Below, in pieces: positions 1 to 9,743 of a DNA stretch of 64,000 nt. Origin of the DNA: Sphingobacteriia bacterium (GTDB taxonomy: Bacteria; Bacteroidota; Bacteroidia; Chitinophagales; Chitinophagaceae); the NCBI GenBank assembly GCA_004294135.1, contig RDZY01000007.1, positions 213,144 through 277,143 of the forward strand, written 5' to 3'. Both the position numbers and the translations under genes were made by a program. Below the pieces are notes generated by a model. That model saw nothing but the letters and a program-made list of their open reading frames with translations, was not told the DNA's origin and made no database searches. Position 1 is the first letter of the stretch, and each line of letters begins with the position of its first letter.

Positions 1-47
1 CGATCGTCTACCAATAAAATTAAAAAATTCTCATTGCCACTTTGCAT
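1..47 (-). CDS. Response regulator, N-terminal fragment (cut by window edge)
   Basis: The minus strand reads an ATG at 47 followed by MQSGNENFLILLVDDR before the sequence ends. A hydrophobic beta strand followed by two aspartates is the usual start of a receiver domain (strand beta-1 and the acidic pocket). It begins 7 bases after the stop of the CheB-like gene and in the same direction, so it is probably the fourth gene of the signalling operon. Its output domain, if any, is outside the window. Only 15 codons are visible, so the call rests on this short motif and on context. Confidence 0.6.
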   Translation of the reverse strand, partial: MQSGNENFLILLVDD

Positions 48-54
48 AAGGGTA

Positions 55-636
55 TTATTTATTATTAAGTACTGTCTGTAAAAAATGAATAAGTTGATCT
101 GGTAATAAAGAATGTAATAAAGGATTAATTGCCAAAGCTGCATTTGGCATTGTACTATAATCTGAAGCTGTTGGATCTTGAACTATTCCAACCCCACCAT
201 TTTGGTATATTTTATTCAACCCAATAGCCCCATCTTGATTGGCTCCACTCAACAAAATGCCCATACAGTTTTTGCCAAAAACCGACGCCGCAGATTCAAA
301 GCTGAGGTCAATAGAGGGTCTGCTATAATTAACTGGTTCCGAATAATCCAACGAAAATCTTATTTCAGGGTCAATCAGTAAATGATAATTCTGAGGAGCA
401 AGATATACAACCCCAGGATAAATTGGTTCTTTATCATCAGGCTCTTTTAATTGTACTTTTTGATTAAGAACGGAAAGTAATTCAACCATACTACTTTGTA
501 CATTTTTAAGTCTATGTATTACCAAAACCATTGCACAAGTAGAATTAATGGGCATTTCTTGCACGATACGCATAAATATGGGTAAACTCCCCGCAGAGCC
601 TCCAATCATAATTATTCGGTTGAGTGCATTGTTCAT
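55..636 (-). CDS. CheB-type protein-glutamate methylesterase without receiver domain
   Basis: 193 residues corresponding only to the CheB C-terminal catalytic domain. The serine of GGSAGS near the N-terminus, the histidine of VIHR and the aspartate of SGANQDGA match the Ser-His-Asp triad of CheB, which removes methyl groups (or deamidates) glutamates on chemoreceptors. The usual N-terminal receiver is missing, so activity cannot be set by phosphorylation in cis. I start it at ATG 636; a longer reading starts at TTG 645 and overlaps cheR. With ATG the two genes are separated by one base. It follows cheR and a hybrid kinase in one operon, and no CheA, CheW or receptor gene is nearby. Such stand-alone CheB/CheR pairs often serve non-chemotaxis sensory kinases (inference). 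Confidence 0.85.
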   Translation of the reverse strand: MNNALNRIIMIGGSAGSLPIFMRIVQEMPINSTCAMVLVIHRLKNVQSSMVELLSVLNQKVQLKEPDDKEPIYPGVVYLAPQNYHLLIDPEIRFSLDYSEPVNYSRPSIDLSFESAASVFGKNCMGILLSGANQDGAIGLNKIYQNGGVGIVQDPTASDYSTMPNAALAINPLLHSLLPDQLIHFLQTVLNNK

Positions 637-637
637 A

Positions 638-1447
638 CTATGCAATTCTTTTATACAACTTTAAATTTTTACTTATTGTTTCAAATTTCGGTTGCACTTC
701 GCTAAAAGCGAGGGTTTCCTTCAGTCCTATTCCTAAATAACCGAGTGGAGCCAAGCTATCGTGCAGCAGATTCAGTACCCTTTCTTGCAATACCCTATTA
801 AAATAAATCATCACATTTCTACACATTATCAATTGAAATTCATTGAAAGGATGATCGGAAACCAAATTGTGTTGAGAAAAAATAATAGAAGATCGAATAG
901 ATTCATTAATAATGGCCATATCATATTTAGCTGTATAGTATTCTGAAAAGTCTTCTGTACCACCTGACTGAAGATAATTCATGGTATAATCCTTCATAGT
1001 TCGTAATGGAATAATACCCTGCTTTGCCTTTTCAAGATTATTGGCATTGATATCAGTAGCATAAATTCTTGCACGTTTCAATAATCCAGCTTCTTTTAAT
1101 AAAATACACAACGAAAAAACTTCTTCACCGGTGGAACATCCAGCGTGCCAAATATTGATGATTGGATAAGAAGCGAGTCGCGGTATAATAATTTCACGCA
1201 AATACTTATAATACAATGGATCCCTAAATAATTCAGTAACATTAACTGTGACATCTTTTAGAAATAGTTGAAATATCTCTGGGTGATACATTAAGAGCCG
1301 ATGAAAATTATTGATTGATTCAAGCTGATTATCAGCAATAAATTTATCAATTCTCCTATACAATGAAGGCTTTGCATAGTTGATAAAATCATACCCATAT
1401 TTATGATAAATCAATTCTAACAAATCTTGCTGTTCAAGTACTTGCAT
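638..1447 (-). CDS. CheR-type protein-glutamate O-methyltransferase
   Basis: 269 residues. The N-terminal helical CheR domain (about 1-75) is followed by a SAM-dependent methyltransferase domain with the glycine-containing motif HAGCSTGEEVFSL, the acidic ATDIN loop and the MCRNVMIYF motif typical of CheR. It would methylate glutamates on a receptor-like partner using SAM. I take ATG 1447 (MQVLEQQ) rather than the upstream TTG at 1453. It begins 9 bases after the hybrid kinase stop and is followed after one base by the CheB-like gene, so the three are surely co-transcribed. The likely partner is the kinase of the same operon or an unlinked receptor (inference). The family is certain; the substrate is not visible. 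Confidence 0.9.
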   Translation of the reverse strand: MQVLEQQDLLELIYHKYGYDFINYAKPSLYRRIDKFIADNQLESINNFHRLLMYHPEIFQLFLKDVTVNVTELFRDPLYYKYLREIIIPRLASYPIINIWHAGCSTGEEVFSLCILLKEAGLLKRARIYATDINANNLEKAKQGIIPLRTMKDYTMNYLQSGGTEDFSEYYTAKYDMAIINESIRSSIIFSQHNLVSDHPFNEFQLIMCRNVMIYFNRVLQERVLNLLHDSLAPLGYLGIGLKETLAFSEVQPKFETISKNLKLYKRIA

Positions 1448-1456
1448 ATACAAAGG

Positions 1457-4400
1457 TTAACGAGAAAGCCATACTCGTATCAATGAAAATAATTTCTGTA
1501 TATCTACAGGTTTCGTAATATAGTCCGAAGCACCAGCGGCTATACATTTTTCCCGATCTCCCGCCATTGCTTTTGCGGTTAAAGCAATGATGGGTAAATT
1601 ATTAAGTTTTAGCTCATTGCGTATTTTTTCCATTGCTTGATATCCATCCATTTCTGGCATCATAATATCCATTAATACCAAATCAATATCGGGATATTTT
1701 TGCAGCATTTCTATCGATTCAAATCCATCAGAAGCAGTAAATACTTCAGAATTTTCTGTTTCTAGTACAGTACTCAGTGCAAACACATTACGCATATCAT
1801 CATCAACAACTAAAATTTTCTTGCCTTCGAGACTGATATCGCTAAAGGAATTATTGGAATTTGTATCTGAACTATTGCTACTTGCAACTTGTTCTACTTT
1901 ATACAGAAACAAATCTAATTCATCTTTTAATCGACTATTAACAGCAGGTGAGTCGCGTACAATTACACCCGATATTTTTTTCAACTGCAATTCATCAGTC
2001 GCAGAAATATCCTTATCAATATAAATAATAACTGGAATTTCTTTTTCTGCAAGTACTGGCTTCCACGATGTTAGATGTGATACTCCTTTCTCTATGTCTG
2101 AACCAATATCTACTACAATACAATCAAATAATGTTTCTGCTAACATTATTTTTCCTGCTTCAATAGACTCGACCATTGAAAAATGAACTTCATTGTGTTT
2201 TTCCTTGAATAAGTCTTTCAAGCCGTCGTCTTTAAAATGGGCTGCGGAAATCAGTAACACATTTTTAACCCTTGCCATCAAATGCAAGCCAATGGTTTGG
2301 AAGGCTTTATCCAGCCCCTCTTTATCAATTGGTTTTTTTACATAAGCAAGTGCGCCTCCAGTATTAAGTCTATTATCATCGTATGCAGAAATAATATGAA
2401 CTGGAATATGGCTGATTTCAGGATCCTTTTTAAAAATGCTTAACAACGACCAACCATCAATAACTGGTAATTGTATATCTAGTGTAATTGCACTGGGCTG
2501 GTATTTTTTTGCGTAAAGTAATCCTTCATCTCCTTGTAATGCCACAATTACTTTATACCCTTTTGTTCTTGCAAAATCTTTAATAATAGTCGCAAAATTT
2601 ATATCATCCTCAATAATTAACATTATTTGATCGCCAAGTGCCAAATTGTTACGATCATCTTCCACACTATTCTGCTCTACAATATTAGCTAGTTCAGGAG
2701 CTGAATTTACCGTTAATGCTTCATGGTATTGATTGGTTTCCTCCGACTCATGTGGTAAAATAATGGTGAAAACACTCCCTTTTCCTTCTTCACTTTGTAC
2801 TTCTATTTCACCCCCTAATAACCTTACCAATTCTTTGCTGATTGAAAGTCCTAATCCAGTGCCTCCATATTTGCGACTGGTAGATCCATCCGCTTGCTGA
2901 AAAGCATCAAAAATTAATTGTTGCTTTTCAGGTGAAATGCCAATACCAGAGTCAGTAACAGAAATGCCAATACGTTTTCTATCGAATTGATCTCTATTAC
3001 TAAAAGTTAAAGTAACCGTGCCTGAAGCAGGCGTAAACTTAAAAGCATTCGACAATAAATTTTTGAGAATTTGTTCAGTACGTTGTAAATCGGTTTTGAT
3101 ATTATCAGGAATTCCAGCCTCTTTTACTACCTCAAAATTAATTTTCTTTTCTAAAGCTACTACTGTAAATAGTTGTTGTAAATCTTGCGCAATGGTATTG
3201 ATATAAACAGATTCTATTTGCAGATCAATTTTTCCTGCTTCTATTTTTGATAGATCTAATATATCATTAATTAGTTGGAGTAAATCGCCTCCAGACTTGT
3301 GAATGATGGTAGCATATTCAACCTGTTTTACAGTTAGATTTTTGGCGTTATTATCGGATAATAATTTAGCAAGAATTAATACACTATTCAGCGGTGTTCT
3401 TAATTCATGCGACATATTCGCAAGAAACTCAGACTTATACTTACTGGTATTTTCAAGCTCCTGTGCCTTAAACATTAATGCTTGCTTGGCGGTTTCTACC
3501 GCTGTATTCTTGTCTATTAATTCATTATTAATTTGCCTTAGTTCTTGTTCTTGTGTGCGCAATTCCTCTTCAGAAGCCTGTAATTCTTCTGCTTGTCTAC
3601 TCAATTCCTCATTAGTTTGGCGCAATTCTTCTTGTTGACTTACCAGATTTTCTTTATTCGCCTGTACCTCAGCTAAAAGTGCATTTATTCTTGTACTGGC
3701 TTGTTGTGAGTGTATGGCAACGGCTATATTGTGTGCAACATTTTCAAGTAGCAATTTTTGTTGATCGGAGAAATTACTGAACGCCCCCAGCTCTATCATG
3801 CCCTTTAAATTGTTATCGAGCCATAGCGGCATACATAGTATTTCACCCCTTCCCATTACTTCCCCTAAGGCTGTCTCAACATGCCAATAATCAATTGGAA
3901 CATCTTTAATTCTAACTGAGTTTTTTTGTAGTGCAGCATTTCCTATAATACCATCTCCAATTTTAAATCCTAATTGAGCTTTAGAAGAAACAGCAACACC
4001 CGCTTTCATTTCTAAATAATCTTTTGACTCTTCTTTTACATATAGTACCCCTGCAGGAACTTCCAGATAACCCACTATTGCTTTGATTACATTATTGGCT
4101 AATGCAGATAATGTTTTAGAATTTTGAATATGATCGTTAATATAACTTACACCTTCTAGCAATTTATTTTTAGCAGTTGAAACCTGATTGATCTCTTCCA
4201 TTTGGGCAAGTGTTTCTTTCAGTCTTTTACCAGATCGATACCTGCTTTTTAAAGTCGTAATTACAGCATTCACCAACAATACTACTATGGTAATTAATAG
4301 TACTACCCCACCCACAATTATTTGTCTTGACGTTATAAAAGATTCATTTAGTGCTTTTTCTATCGCAATAAGTTGATTGGAAAGATAATTTCTTAATAAC

Positions 4401-4867
4401 TCAAACAATTTGTACGCATTCTTCAGTAAACTTTCTTCTTTTTCAATTATATATTTTAATTTTACTTTACTATCTGTGGTGTCAATTTTTCCATCCTGCT
4501 CCCAAAATAAAAAAACATGGTTCAGTGCACTATCCAAAGAAGATGTATACTCAAATACGACTGGCTGATCGGCTACTTCTTTTTTTAAATTTAACAATGA
4601 AGGTTGTAATGTATTAAAGGAAAGTACAAAATTGGCCATATGTTCTTTATTACCAGATATCCAATATGCCCTTCTTGCACCCCTCATTTGCAATAGATTA
4701 TACCGAATATCTCTTACTGTGCCAATGGTTTGTTTTGTACGAACCAATTTATTGGTCTCTATAACTTGATTCTCCAAAGCATTTATAGAAAAAAAACCGA
4801 CTAGTAATACTAGTACTATCGACAAACCTAATCCCCCATACAACCTTAATGGCAATGTATTTCTCAT
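1457..4867 (-). CDS. Hybrid sensor histidine kinase, CHASE3-GAF-HisKA-HATPase with three receivers
   Basis: 1136 residues. Order: first membrane helix (about 12-30); CHASE3-like periplasmic helical domain; second helix (about 182-206); GAF domain (about 240-395); glutamine/glutamate-rich coiled coil with repeated EEL units; HisKA with the phosphoacceptor in SHELRTPLN (about residue 487); HATPase with GIGISPEKQ and GGTGLGLSI; then three receivers. Receiver 1 has its aspartate in LDIQLPVIDG (about 796), receiver 3 in MDIMMPEMDG (about 1065). The middle one keeps only VVDIGSD and lacks the usual acidic start, so it looks degenerate. It should autophosphorylate and relay through its receivers. 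First gene of the operon with cheR, cheB and a response regulator. The ATG at 4867 is the only sensible start, in front of the first helix. Confidence 0.93.
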   Translation of the reverse strand: MRNTLPLRLYGGLGLSIVLVLLVGFFSINALENQVIETNKLVRTKQTIGTVRDIRYNLLQMRGARRAYWISGNKEHMANFVLSFNTLQPSLLNLKKEVADQPVVFEYTSSLDSALNHVFLFWEQDGKIDTTDSKVKLKYIIEKEESLLKNAYKLFELLRNYLSNQLIAIEKALNESFITSRQIIVGGVVLLITIVVLLVNAVITTLKSRYRSGKRLKETLAQMEEINQVSTAKNKLLEGVSYINDHIQNSKTLSALANNVIKAIVGYLEVPAGVLYVKEESKDYLEMKAGVAVSSKAQLGFKIGDGIIGNAALQKNSVRIKDVPIDYWHVETALGEVMGRGEILCMPLWLDNNLKGMIELGAFSNFSDQQKLLLENVAHNIAVAIHSQQASTRINALLAEVQANKENLVSQQEELRQTNEELSRQAEELQASEEELRTQEQELRQINNELIDKNTAVETAKQALMFKAQELENTSKYKSEFLANMSHELRTPLNSVLILAKLLSDNNAKNLTVKQVEYATIIHKSGGDLLQLINDILDLSKIEAGKIDLQIESVYINTIAQDLQQLFTVVALEKKINFEVVKEAGIPDNIKTDLQRTEQILKNLLSNAFKFTPASGTVTLTFSNRDQFDRKRIGISVTDSGIGISPEKQQLIFDAFQQADGSTSRKYGGTGLGLSISKELVRLLGGEIEVQSEEGKGSVFTIILPHESEETNQYHEALTVNSAPELANIVEQNSVEDDRNNLALGDQIMLIIEDDINFATIIKDFARTKGYKVIVALQGDEGLLYAKKYQPSAITLDIQLPVIDGWSLLSIFKKDPEISHIPVHIISAYDDNRLNTGGALAYVKKPIDKEGLDKAFQTIGLHLMARVKNVLLISAAHFKDDGLKDLFKEKHNEVHFSMVESIEAGKIMLAETLFDCIVVDIGSDIEKGVSHLTSWKPVLAEKEIPVIIYIDKDISATDELQLKKISGVIVRDSPAVNSRLKDELDLFLYKVEQVASSNSSDTNSNNSFSDISLEGKKILVVDDDMRNVFALSTVLETENSEVFTASDGFESIEMLQKYPDIDLVLMDIMMPEMDGYQAMEKIRNELKLNNLPIIALTAKAMAGDREKCIAAGASDYITKPVDIQKLFSLIRVWLSR

Positions 4868-4975
4868 AATATCAATGGTTATTAAAATGATTATTGATTA
4901 CTAAGATACTCTTTATAAAGGTTTTACATGGGGTAATTAGTATTTGTAGCCGAAGCACTACAATTTATTAAAAAG

Positions 4976-5006
4976 TTTGACTACAAATTCATTTTCGATA
5001 ACTTAG
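4976..5006 (+). promoter_or_regulatory. Predicted promoter of the BamA/D15-like gene
   Basis: TTTG at 4976-4979, 19 bases of spacer, then TAACTTAG at 4999-5006. This fits the Bacteroidota primary sigma pattern (TTTG, N19, TAnnTTTG) with mismatches near the end of the -7 box. It lies in the 198-base divergent gap between the hybrid kinase and the outer-membrane gene. Confidence 0.4.
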
Positions 5007-5065
5007 TGCTGTTTAGTTGATATTTATATTTTTACTGTTTTAAAAAAACAATAGATTGTGCCATA

Positions 5066-6925
5066 ATGAATGTTATATCCGATAAGCATTACCATTTAGG
5101 AAAAATTTACTTTTTATTGATCTCCTTATTCGTCACTACAACCATTATTGCACAACAGCTTGATGTTGATACTGTTTTTTTTCTTGCAAACAAAAAGGGA
5201 TTATTGGGTAAAATTGGCAAAAGTATTTCCGTAAATAATCCTATTGCCAATACGGCACTAAATGATGCTCAAAAAAATTCTACGCAATTTGAACCATTTA
5301 AAGGAAGAGTTATTCGCAATATCACCATTCAAAAACTTGATTTCAATAGTCGTATCAATGACACTGCAAGCAGGAAAAATAATCTTTTAGCTAATTTAGG
5401 AAATGCCCTTCATACAAAAACAAACGCAACAGCAATTTCTAATAACCTATTTTTCAGAGAAGGAGATTTGCTATACCCTAATTTATTGGCCGATAATGAA
5501 AAATTGTTACGCGATCTAAGTTTTTTGCAAGATGCAAAAATTATTATTGATTTAAGATATGATCATATTGACTCAGTTGATATTATCATAGTTTGTAAAG
5601 ATGTATTCCCTTTAGGTGGAAGCATGAATGAAGGTAGTGTTGATCTGGTTTCATTCGAATTGAACGATGATAATTTGTTCGGTACTGGCAACCGCATTCA
5701 AATTCAACAACTTATAGATACCAAACGAAATCCAAACTATGCAATTGGTGCAGAGTTTCTGAAACGAAATATTGCGGGTAGTTTTGTGAATATTGCCTTG
5801 GGATTTCAACAACAAAAGCCTGCATTCAATAGCAACCGAAGAGAAGAGAGAACCGTTTTTGTTAGAGGAGAACTGCCCCTGGTTAGCCCTTACCATAGAT
5901 TTACCGGAGGGTTTGACCTGTCTATCAATAAAACCGATAATGTATATTTAAATGATTCTGAATACAATAAATCATGGAAATACCATTATTACAATGCTGA
6001 TTTATGGATGGGATATAGTCTCGGTGCAAAGAAACGATTGAAAGATAATTTTGATTCACGTAAACGAAGTATACTAGCCGTTCGGTTACTAAATCGAGAT
6101 TTCATCTCCCGACCAGACACGGTTAAAACCACTACCGATAGCCGTTTCGATAATATTACAGGTGTTCTTTTTGCCTATACCCTTTTTGAACAGGATTTTT
6201 ACCACACCAATTTTATTTATGGATTCGGAAGAAATGAAGATATCCCTGAAGGATTTAATCTTTCCGTTAATTCTGGGTGGACCAATAGAGAAGGTTTTTT
6301 AAGGTTCTATAGTGGATTTGAATACCAACGATATTATTTCAATCGGAAAAAAAATTACCTTAATTATATCATTAAATCTGGCGGCTATATCCATCAAAAT
6401 AAACTAGAAGATTTTTCTTTTTTAACCAGTGTTGATTATATAACCCGCTTGCGAAAAATGGGCTCTGGATTTTGGCATGTCCGGCATTTTTTAAGTGGTA
6501 GTATTACCTATCAACGCTTTGCACGATTGAATGATCCACTTAAGTTATCAAGCATTTATGGTATTCCACGCTTCCAAAATAATACAACCGACGCTACGGG
6601 TAGGGTTACTATCAACGCCGAAACAGTTTTCTATAATACTTGGAAATTTTTTGGATTCAGCTTCGCACCATTCAGCTTTACTAATTTAACCTACCTCAAA
6701 ATTTCAGGAATAAATTTATTTAAAGGCGAAATATATACAGCCGTTGGAGGTGGTATTAGAACCAGAAACGAGAACCTGGTTTTTGGCACTATTGAACTAA
6801 AAGCTTATTACTATCCCAAAGTGGCAAATAATATGAATAATTGGAATATTGTAATCAGCACTGATTTAAGATTCCGTTACCAAACACAACTGATTCGTAA
6901 ACCAGATTTTACAATTGTGAATTAA
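5066..6925 (+). CDS. BamA/D15-like outer-membrane beta-barrel protein
   Basis: 619 residues. A hydrophobic N-terminal segment ending near IIAQQ is a signal peptide. Residues about 75-175 contain a POTRA-like unit (GRVIRNITIQ ... FFREGDLL ... LLRDLSFLQDAKI). The remainder is rich in alternating aromatic strands and ends in an amphipathic strand (LRFRYQTQLIR...), as expected of a 16-stranded Omp85 barrel. It is shorter than BamA and has about one POTRA, like the accessory surface-antigen proteins of Bacteroidota. Role inferred: insertion or export of outer-membrane or surface components. It is alone in its transcription unit or followed by the DUF2911 gene 70 bases downstream. The kinase operon lies divergently upstream. 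Confidence 0.75.
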   Translation: MNVISDKHYHLGKIYFLLISLFVTTTIIAQQLDVDTVFFLANKKGLLGKIGKSISVNNPIANTALNDAQKNSTQFEPFKGRVIRNITIQKLDFNSRINDTASRKNNLLANLGNALHTKTNATAISNNLFFREGDLLYPNLLADNEKLLRDLSFLQDAKIIIDLRYDHIDSVDIIIVCKDVFPLGGSMNEGSVDLVSFELNDDNLFGTGNRIQIQQLIDTKRNPNYAIGAEFLKRNIAGSFVNIALGFQQQKPAFNSNRREERTVFVRGELPLVSPYHRFTGGFDLSINKTDNVYLNDSEYNKSWKYHYYNADLWMGYSLGAKKRLKDNFDSRKRSILAVRLLNRDFISRPDTVKTTTDSRFDNITGVLFAYTLFEQDFYHTNFIYGFGRNEDIPEGFNLSVNSGWTNREGFLRFYSGFEYQRYYFNRKKNYLNYIIKSGGYIHQNKLEDFSFLTSVDYITRLRKMGSGFWHVRHFLSGSITYQRFARLNDPLKLSSIYGIPRFQNNTTDATGRVTINAETVFYNTWKFFGFSFAPFSFTNLTYLKISGINLFKGEIYTAVGGGIRTRNENLVFGTIELKAYYYPKVANNMNNWNIVISTDLRFRYQTQLIRKPDFTIVN

Positions 6926-6995
6926 TGCTACCACTTGCGTAAAATAATATTTTCCTACCATTTAAATCATCATATTCGTAGTTAAATTAAAAATC

Positions 6996-7520
6996 ATGAA
7001 AAAAATAGTATCACTTGTAATGGTCGCCGCACTGTTTTGTTCACTTGAAACAGCTTGCGCGCAAACCGATAAATCAAAAAGACCGAGTCCTCCCGCTTCT
7101 GCAACTGCAACCCTTTCAAGTGGTTCGTTAATCACCATCAACTATAGCCAGCCTTCACTTAAAGGCCGAACTATTGGTAAAGATATTGAGCCAAAAGAGG
7201 GCGTAATATGGCGTACTGGAGCCAATGAAGCCACCGTATTTGAAACAAGTAAAGATATTCTGGTGAATGGAAAAGCTTTACCTGCAGGTAAATATGGCTT
7301 CTTTTCTATTAATAAGGGAAAAGAATGGACCCTGATTTTTAATAAAAAATGGGATCAATGGGGTGCAATGAGCTACCAAATATCGGATGATGCATTGCGC
7401 ATTACGGCGACAGCTATTGAAATAAATAAGCCAGTAGAAAAGTTGACTTATGCTATTGATAATAATGGGAATATTACCCTTACTTGGGGAACCTTACAAG
7501 TTCCATTTTCAGTAAAATAA
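6996..7520 (+). CDS. Secreted DUF2911 protein
   Basis: 174 residues with a signal peptide (KKIVSLVMVAALFCSLETACA, cleavage near AQT). The rest is the DUF2911 domain seen in many Bacteroidota: YSQPSLKGRTIG, IWRTGANEAT, GKALPAGKYGFF and WGAMSYQ are its conserved parts. Function is unknown; the family is a small exported beta protein. One cysteine sits just before the predicted cleavage site, but the context is not a clear lipobox. It is followed directly by an intrinsic terminator at 7535. Confidence 0.85.
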   Translation: MKKIVSLVMVAALFCSLETACAQTDKSKRPSPPASATATLSSGSLITINYSQPSLKGRTIGKDIEPKEGVIWRTGANEATVFETSKDILVNGKALPAGKYGFFSINKGKEWTLIFNKKWDQWGAMSYQISDDALRITATAIEINKPVEKLTYAIDNNGNITLTWGTLQVPFSVK

Positions 7521-7534
7521 ATTATGAGTTGCTT

Positions 7535-7570
7535 AAATGCCCCAAGCGATTGTTTTGGGGCATTTTATTT
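7535..7570 (+). terminator. Intrinsic terminator after the DUF2911 gene
   Basis: An 11-base perfect stem (AAATGCCCCAA at 7535-7545 with TTGGGGCATTT at 7555-7565) closes a 9-base loop and runs into a T-rich tail. Confidence 0.85.
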
Positions 7571-7651
7571 TAAATACTCCCCTTTTAAAATAATTCAACA
7601 ACTTTCCAGCAGTTGAATTGTAATACTTACAACATTAAGTATTCTGTAATT

Positions 7652-8443
7652 ATGGTACAAGCTTATAATTTTCTGGCCAGCTGGCAATTATTTCCTGAGA
7701 GATGTATTTTCGAAAATGGAATAGCTCCTAAAAGTGGCAATTACAAAATTGAAAGTATTGAAAACGGGCAAGCACTTAGCGTAAATATTAATTGGGTTAG
7801 TCTCCAGAATGAAGCTTTTTATTCGCAATATACTTTTGTACCTGATGAGGAAAGAAGAATATTTCAGAACCAAGAGCTGGCCGATGAAATAAAAGCCGCC
7901 ATACCGAATAGCGCTTCAATGAAAGTAACGCTCTATAAAAATAACTTAGTCGTGCTTGATATAATGCATGAAATTCTTCCCAATGGTTATCTCAAATTAA
8001 CCCAAGAAGGAATAAATGGGGAAGGAAATAGTTTTAAAAATATTGAGATCTATCACAAGCAAATGAGTGTACTTCCCTATGCCTCTTCCGTCTCTGGCGT
8101 AGCAGTTCGTCCCACCAAAGAAGGGGTTATAAAACATAAGGCTTTAAGTGCAATGGAAGACCAGACCAATATGCAACTCGATCAAATTAGGCAACAGATT
8201 GAATTACTGGCAAAACAAGCACAAGAAATAAGCAAACGCAAAGAATTAAGTTTGATGATTTATGAAGCCAAACTTGGATTCAAACCCCAAATTGGACATA
8301 CTTATCACCTCTATGAAAAGAAAGATGGCACCCATATGCTTTCTATGGTTGCCCCCCAAGAATGGGGTAAAAGCGGACCTTTTAAGCAGTTTCTGTCTTC
8401 CGTAAAACTACTGGCAGATCATACTTGGATCGAAATCAATTAA
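7652..8443 (+). CDS. DUF2452 protein with a lipocalin-like N-terminal half
   Basis: 263 residues from ATG 7652; an upstream TTG at 7613 would add 13 unlikely residues. The C-terminal part (about 150-263) matches DUF2452: [16 protein letters not shown], then a long helix, [13 protein letters not shown] and a terminal MVAPQEWG, as in the eukaryotic C1orf50 family. The N-terminal half is beta-rich and starts [13 protein letters not shown]...SGNYKI, reminiscent of a small ligand-binding barrel (inference). No signal peptide, so probably cytosolic. Function unknown. Its stop codon overlaps that of the convergent icd gene by four bases. Confidence 0.75.
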   Translation: MVQAYNFLASWQLFPERCIFENGIAPKSGNYKIESIENGQALSVNINWVSLQNEAFYSQYTFVPDEERRIFQNQELADEIKAAIPNSASMKVTLYKNNLVVLDIMHEILPNGYLKLTQEGINGEGNSFKNIEIYHKQMSVLPYASSVSGVAVRPTKEGVIKHKALSAMEDQTNMQLDQIRQQIELLAKQAQEISKRKELSLMIYEAKLGFKPQIGHTYHLYEKKDGTHMLSMVAPQEWGKSGPFKQFLSSVKLLADHTWIEIN

Positions 8444-9672
8444 TTGCTCAACTGATTTTTCAACTCAATATCAATCGCGTCTAAAAACTCCTCTGTGTAC
8501 AAATAGTGTTCGCCGTGACTCACTTTGTTTCCGTGTACACAAATGGCCAAATCCTTGGTCATCTTACCACTCTCCACAACTTGAACACATACTTTTTCTA
8601 ATATCGTACAGAAATTAATTAAAGCTTGGTTATCGTCAAGTTTACCACGAAACTCCAATCCCCTCGTCCACGCAAAAATAGAGGCTATGGGATTGGTAGA
8701 TGTGGGATTGCCTTTTTGATACTCTCTAAAATGCCTGGTAACGGTGCCATGTGCAGCTTCAGCCTCCATCACTTTTCCATCAGGAGTAACCAATGTGGAA
8801 GTCATCAATCCCAAGGAACCAAAACCCTGGGCAACAGTATCACTCTGCACGTCGCCATCATAATTTTTACAAGCCCATACAAAATTACCATGCCATTTTA
8901 ATGCAGAAGCCACCATATCATCTATTAAACGGTGTTCATACACAATACCTGCATCGGTAAATAATTGTTTGAATTCCTGCTGATAAATATCTTCAAAAAT
9001 ATCTTTAAAGCGACCATCGTATTTTTTCAGGATGGTGTTTTTTGTAGAAAGGTATAGTGGCCATTTTTTTGATAAAGCCTGGTTGAAGCAAGAGCGCGCA
9101 AAACCCAAAATACTTTCATCGGTATTGTACATTGCCAATGCAACCCCATCTCCTTTGAAATTGTACACTTCAAATTCTTGTACCGTTCCATCTTCACCTT
9201 CAAATTTAACGGTTAGTTTACCCTTGCCTTTGGTAACAAAATCAGTGGCACGGTACTGGTCGCCAAATGCGTGTCTGCCAATACAGATAGGTGCAGTCCA
9301 GTTAGGAACCAAGCGCGGAACATTGGCGCAAACAATTGGTTCTCTAAAAACAGTGCCATCCAAAATATTCCTTATAGTACCATTTGGACTTCTCCACATT
9401 TGCTTTAGCTTGAACTCAGCCACCCGTTGTTCATCCGGAGTGATGGTGGCACATTTGATGCCTACACCATATTGCTTGATGGCATTTGCCGCATCTATTG
9501 TAACCTGATCGTTCGTTTCATCCCGATATTCCATTCCAAGATCATAATATTTAATATCTAATTCAAGGTAAGGTAGAATCAATTTTTCTTTAATGAATTT
9601 CCAAATAATACGGGTCATTTCATCCCCGTCGAGCTCTACTACTGGATTGGCAACCTTGATTTTTTGCAGCAT
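8440..9672 (-). CDS. icd: NADP-dependent isocitrate dehydrogenase (eukaryote-like type)
   Basis: 410 residues, full length. It converts isocitrate and NADP+ to 2-oxoglutarate, CO2 and NADPH in the TCA cycle. The N-terminus ([21 protein letters not shown]), the substrate-binding [19 protein letters not shown] region and the metal/catalytic stretch around [10 protein letters not shown] and [11 protein letters not shown] place it with the eukaryote-like homodimeric NADP enzymes rather than the E. coli type. The ATG at 9672 follows a TAnnTTTG promoter by about 28 bases. Stop shared with the convergent DUF2452 gene. Single-gene transcription unit. Confidence 0.96.
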   Translation of the reverse strand: MLQKIKVANPVVELDGDEMTRIIWKFIKEKLILPYLELDIKYYDLGMEYRDETNDQVTIDAANAIKQYGVGIKCATITPDEQRVAEFKLKQMWRSPNGTIRNILDGTVFREPIVCANVPRLVPNWTAPICIGRHAFGDQYRATDFVTKGKGKLTVKFEGEDGTVQEFEVYNFKGDGVALAMYNTDESILGFARSCFNQALSKKWPLYLSTKNTILKKYDGRFKDIFEDIYQQEFKQLFTDAGIVYEHRLIDDMVASALKWHGNFVWACKNYDGDVQSDTVAQGFGSLGLMTSTLVTPDGKVMEAEAAHGTVTRHFREYQKGNPTSTNPIASIFAWTRGLEFRGKLDDNQALINFCTILEKVCVQVVESGKMTKDLAICVHGNKVSHGEHYLYTEEFLDAIDIELKNQLSN

Positions 9673-9699
9673 ACTTTGTTTTTATTAATTATCAGGGGA

Positions 9700-9707
9700 C
9701 AAATATA
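9700..9707 (-). promoter_or_regulatory. -7 promoter element of icd
   Basis: On the minus strand TATATTTG, an exact TAnnTTTG box, lies 28 bases upstream of the icd ATG. No clear TTG is found at the ideal 19-base spacing. Confidence 0.5.
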
Positions 9708-9743
9708 AACGATAATGTGGTAAAAATATTACCAAAATCAGGT

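Noticed and set aside
7613..7651. Upstream TTG start for the DUF2452 gene
   Set aside because: The added residues are cysteine/asparagine-rich and close to the preceding terminator; ATG 7652 fits better.
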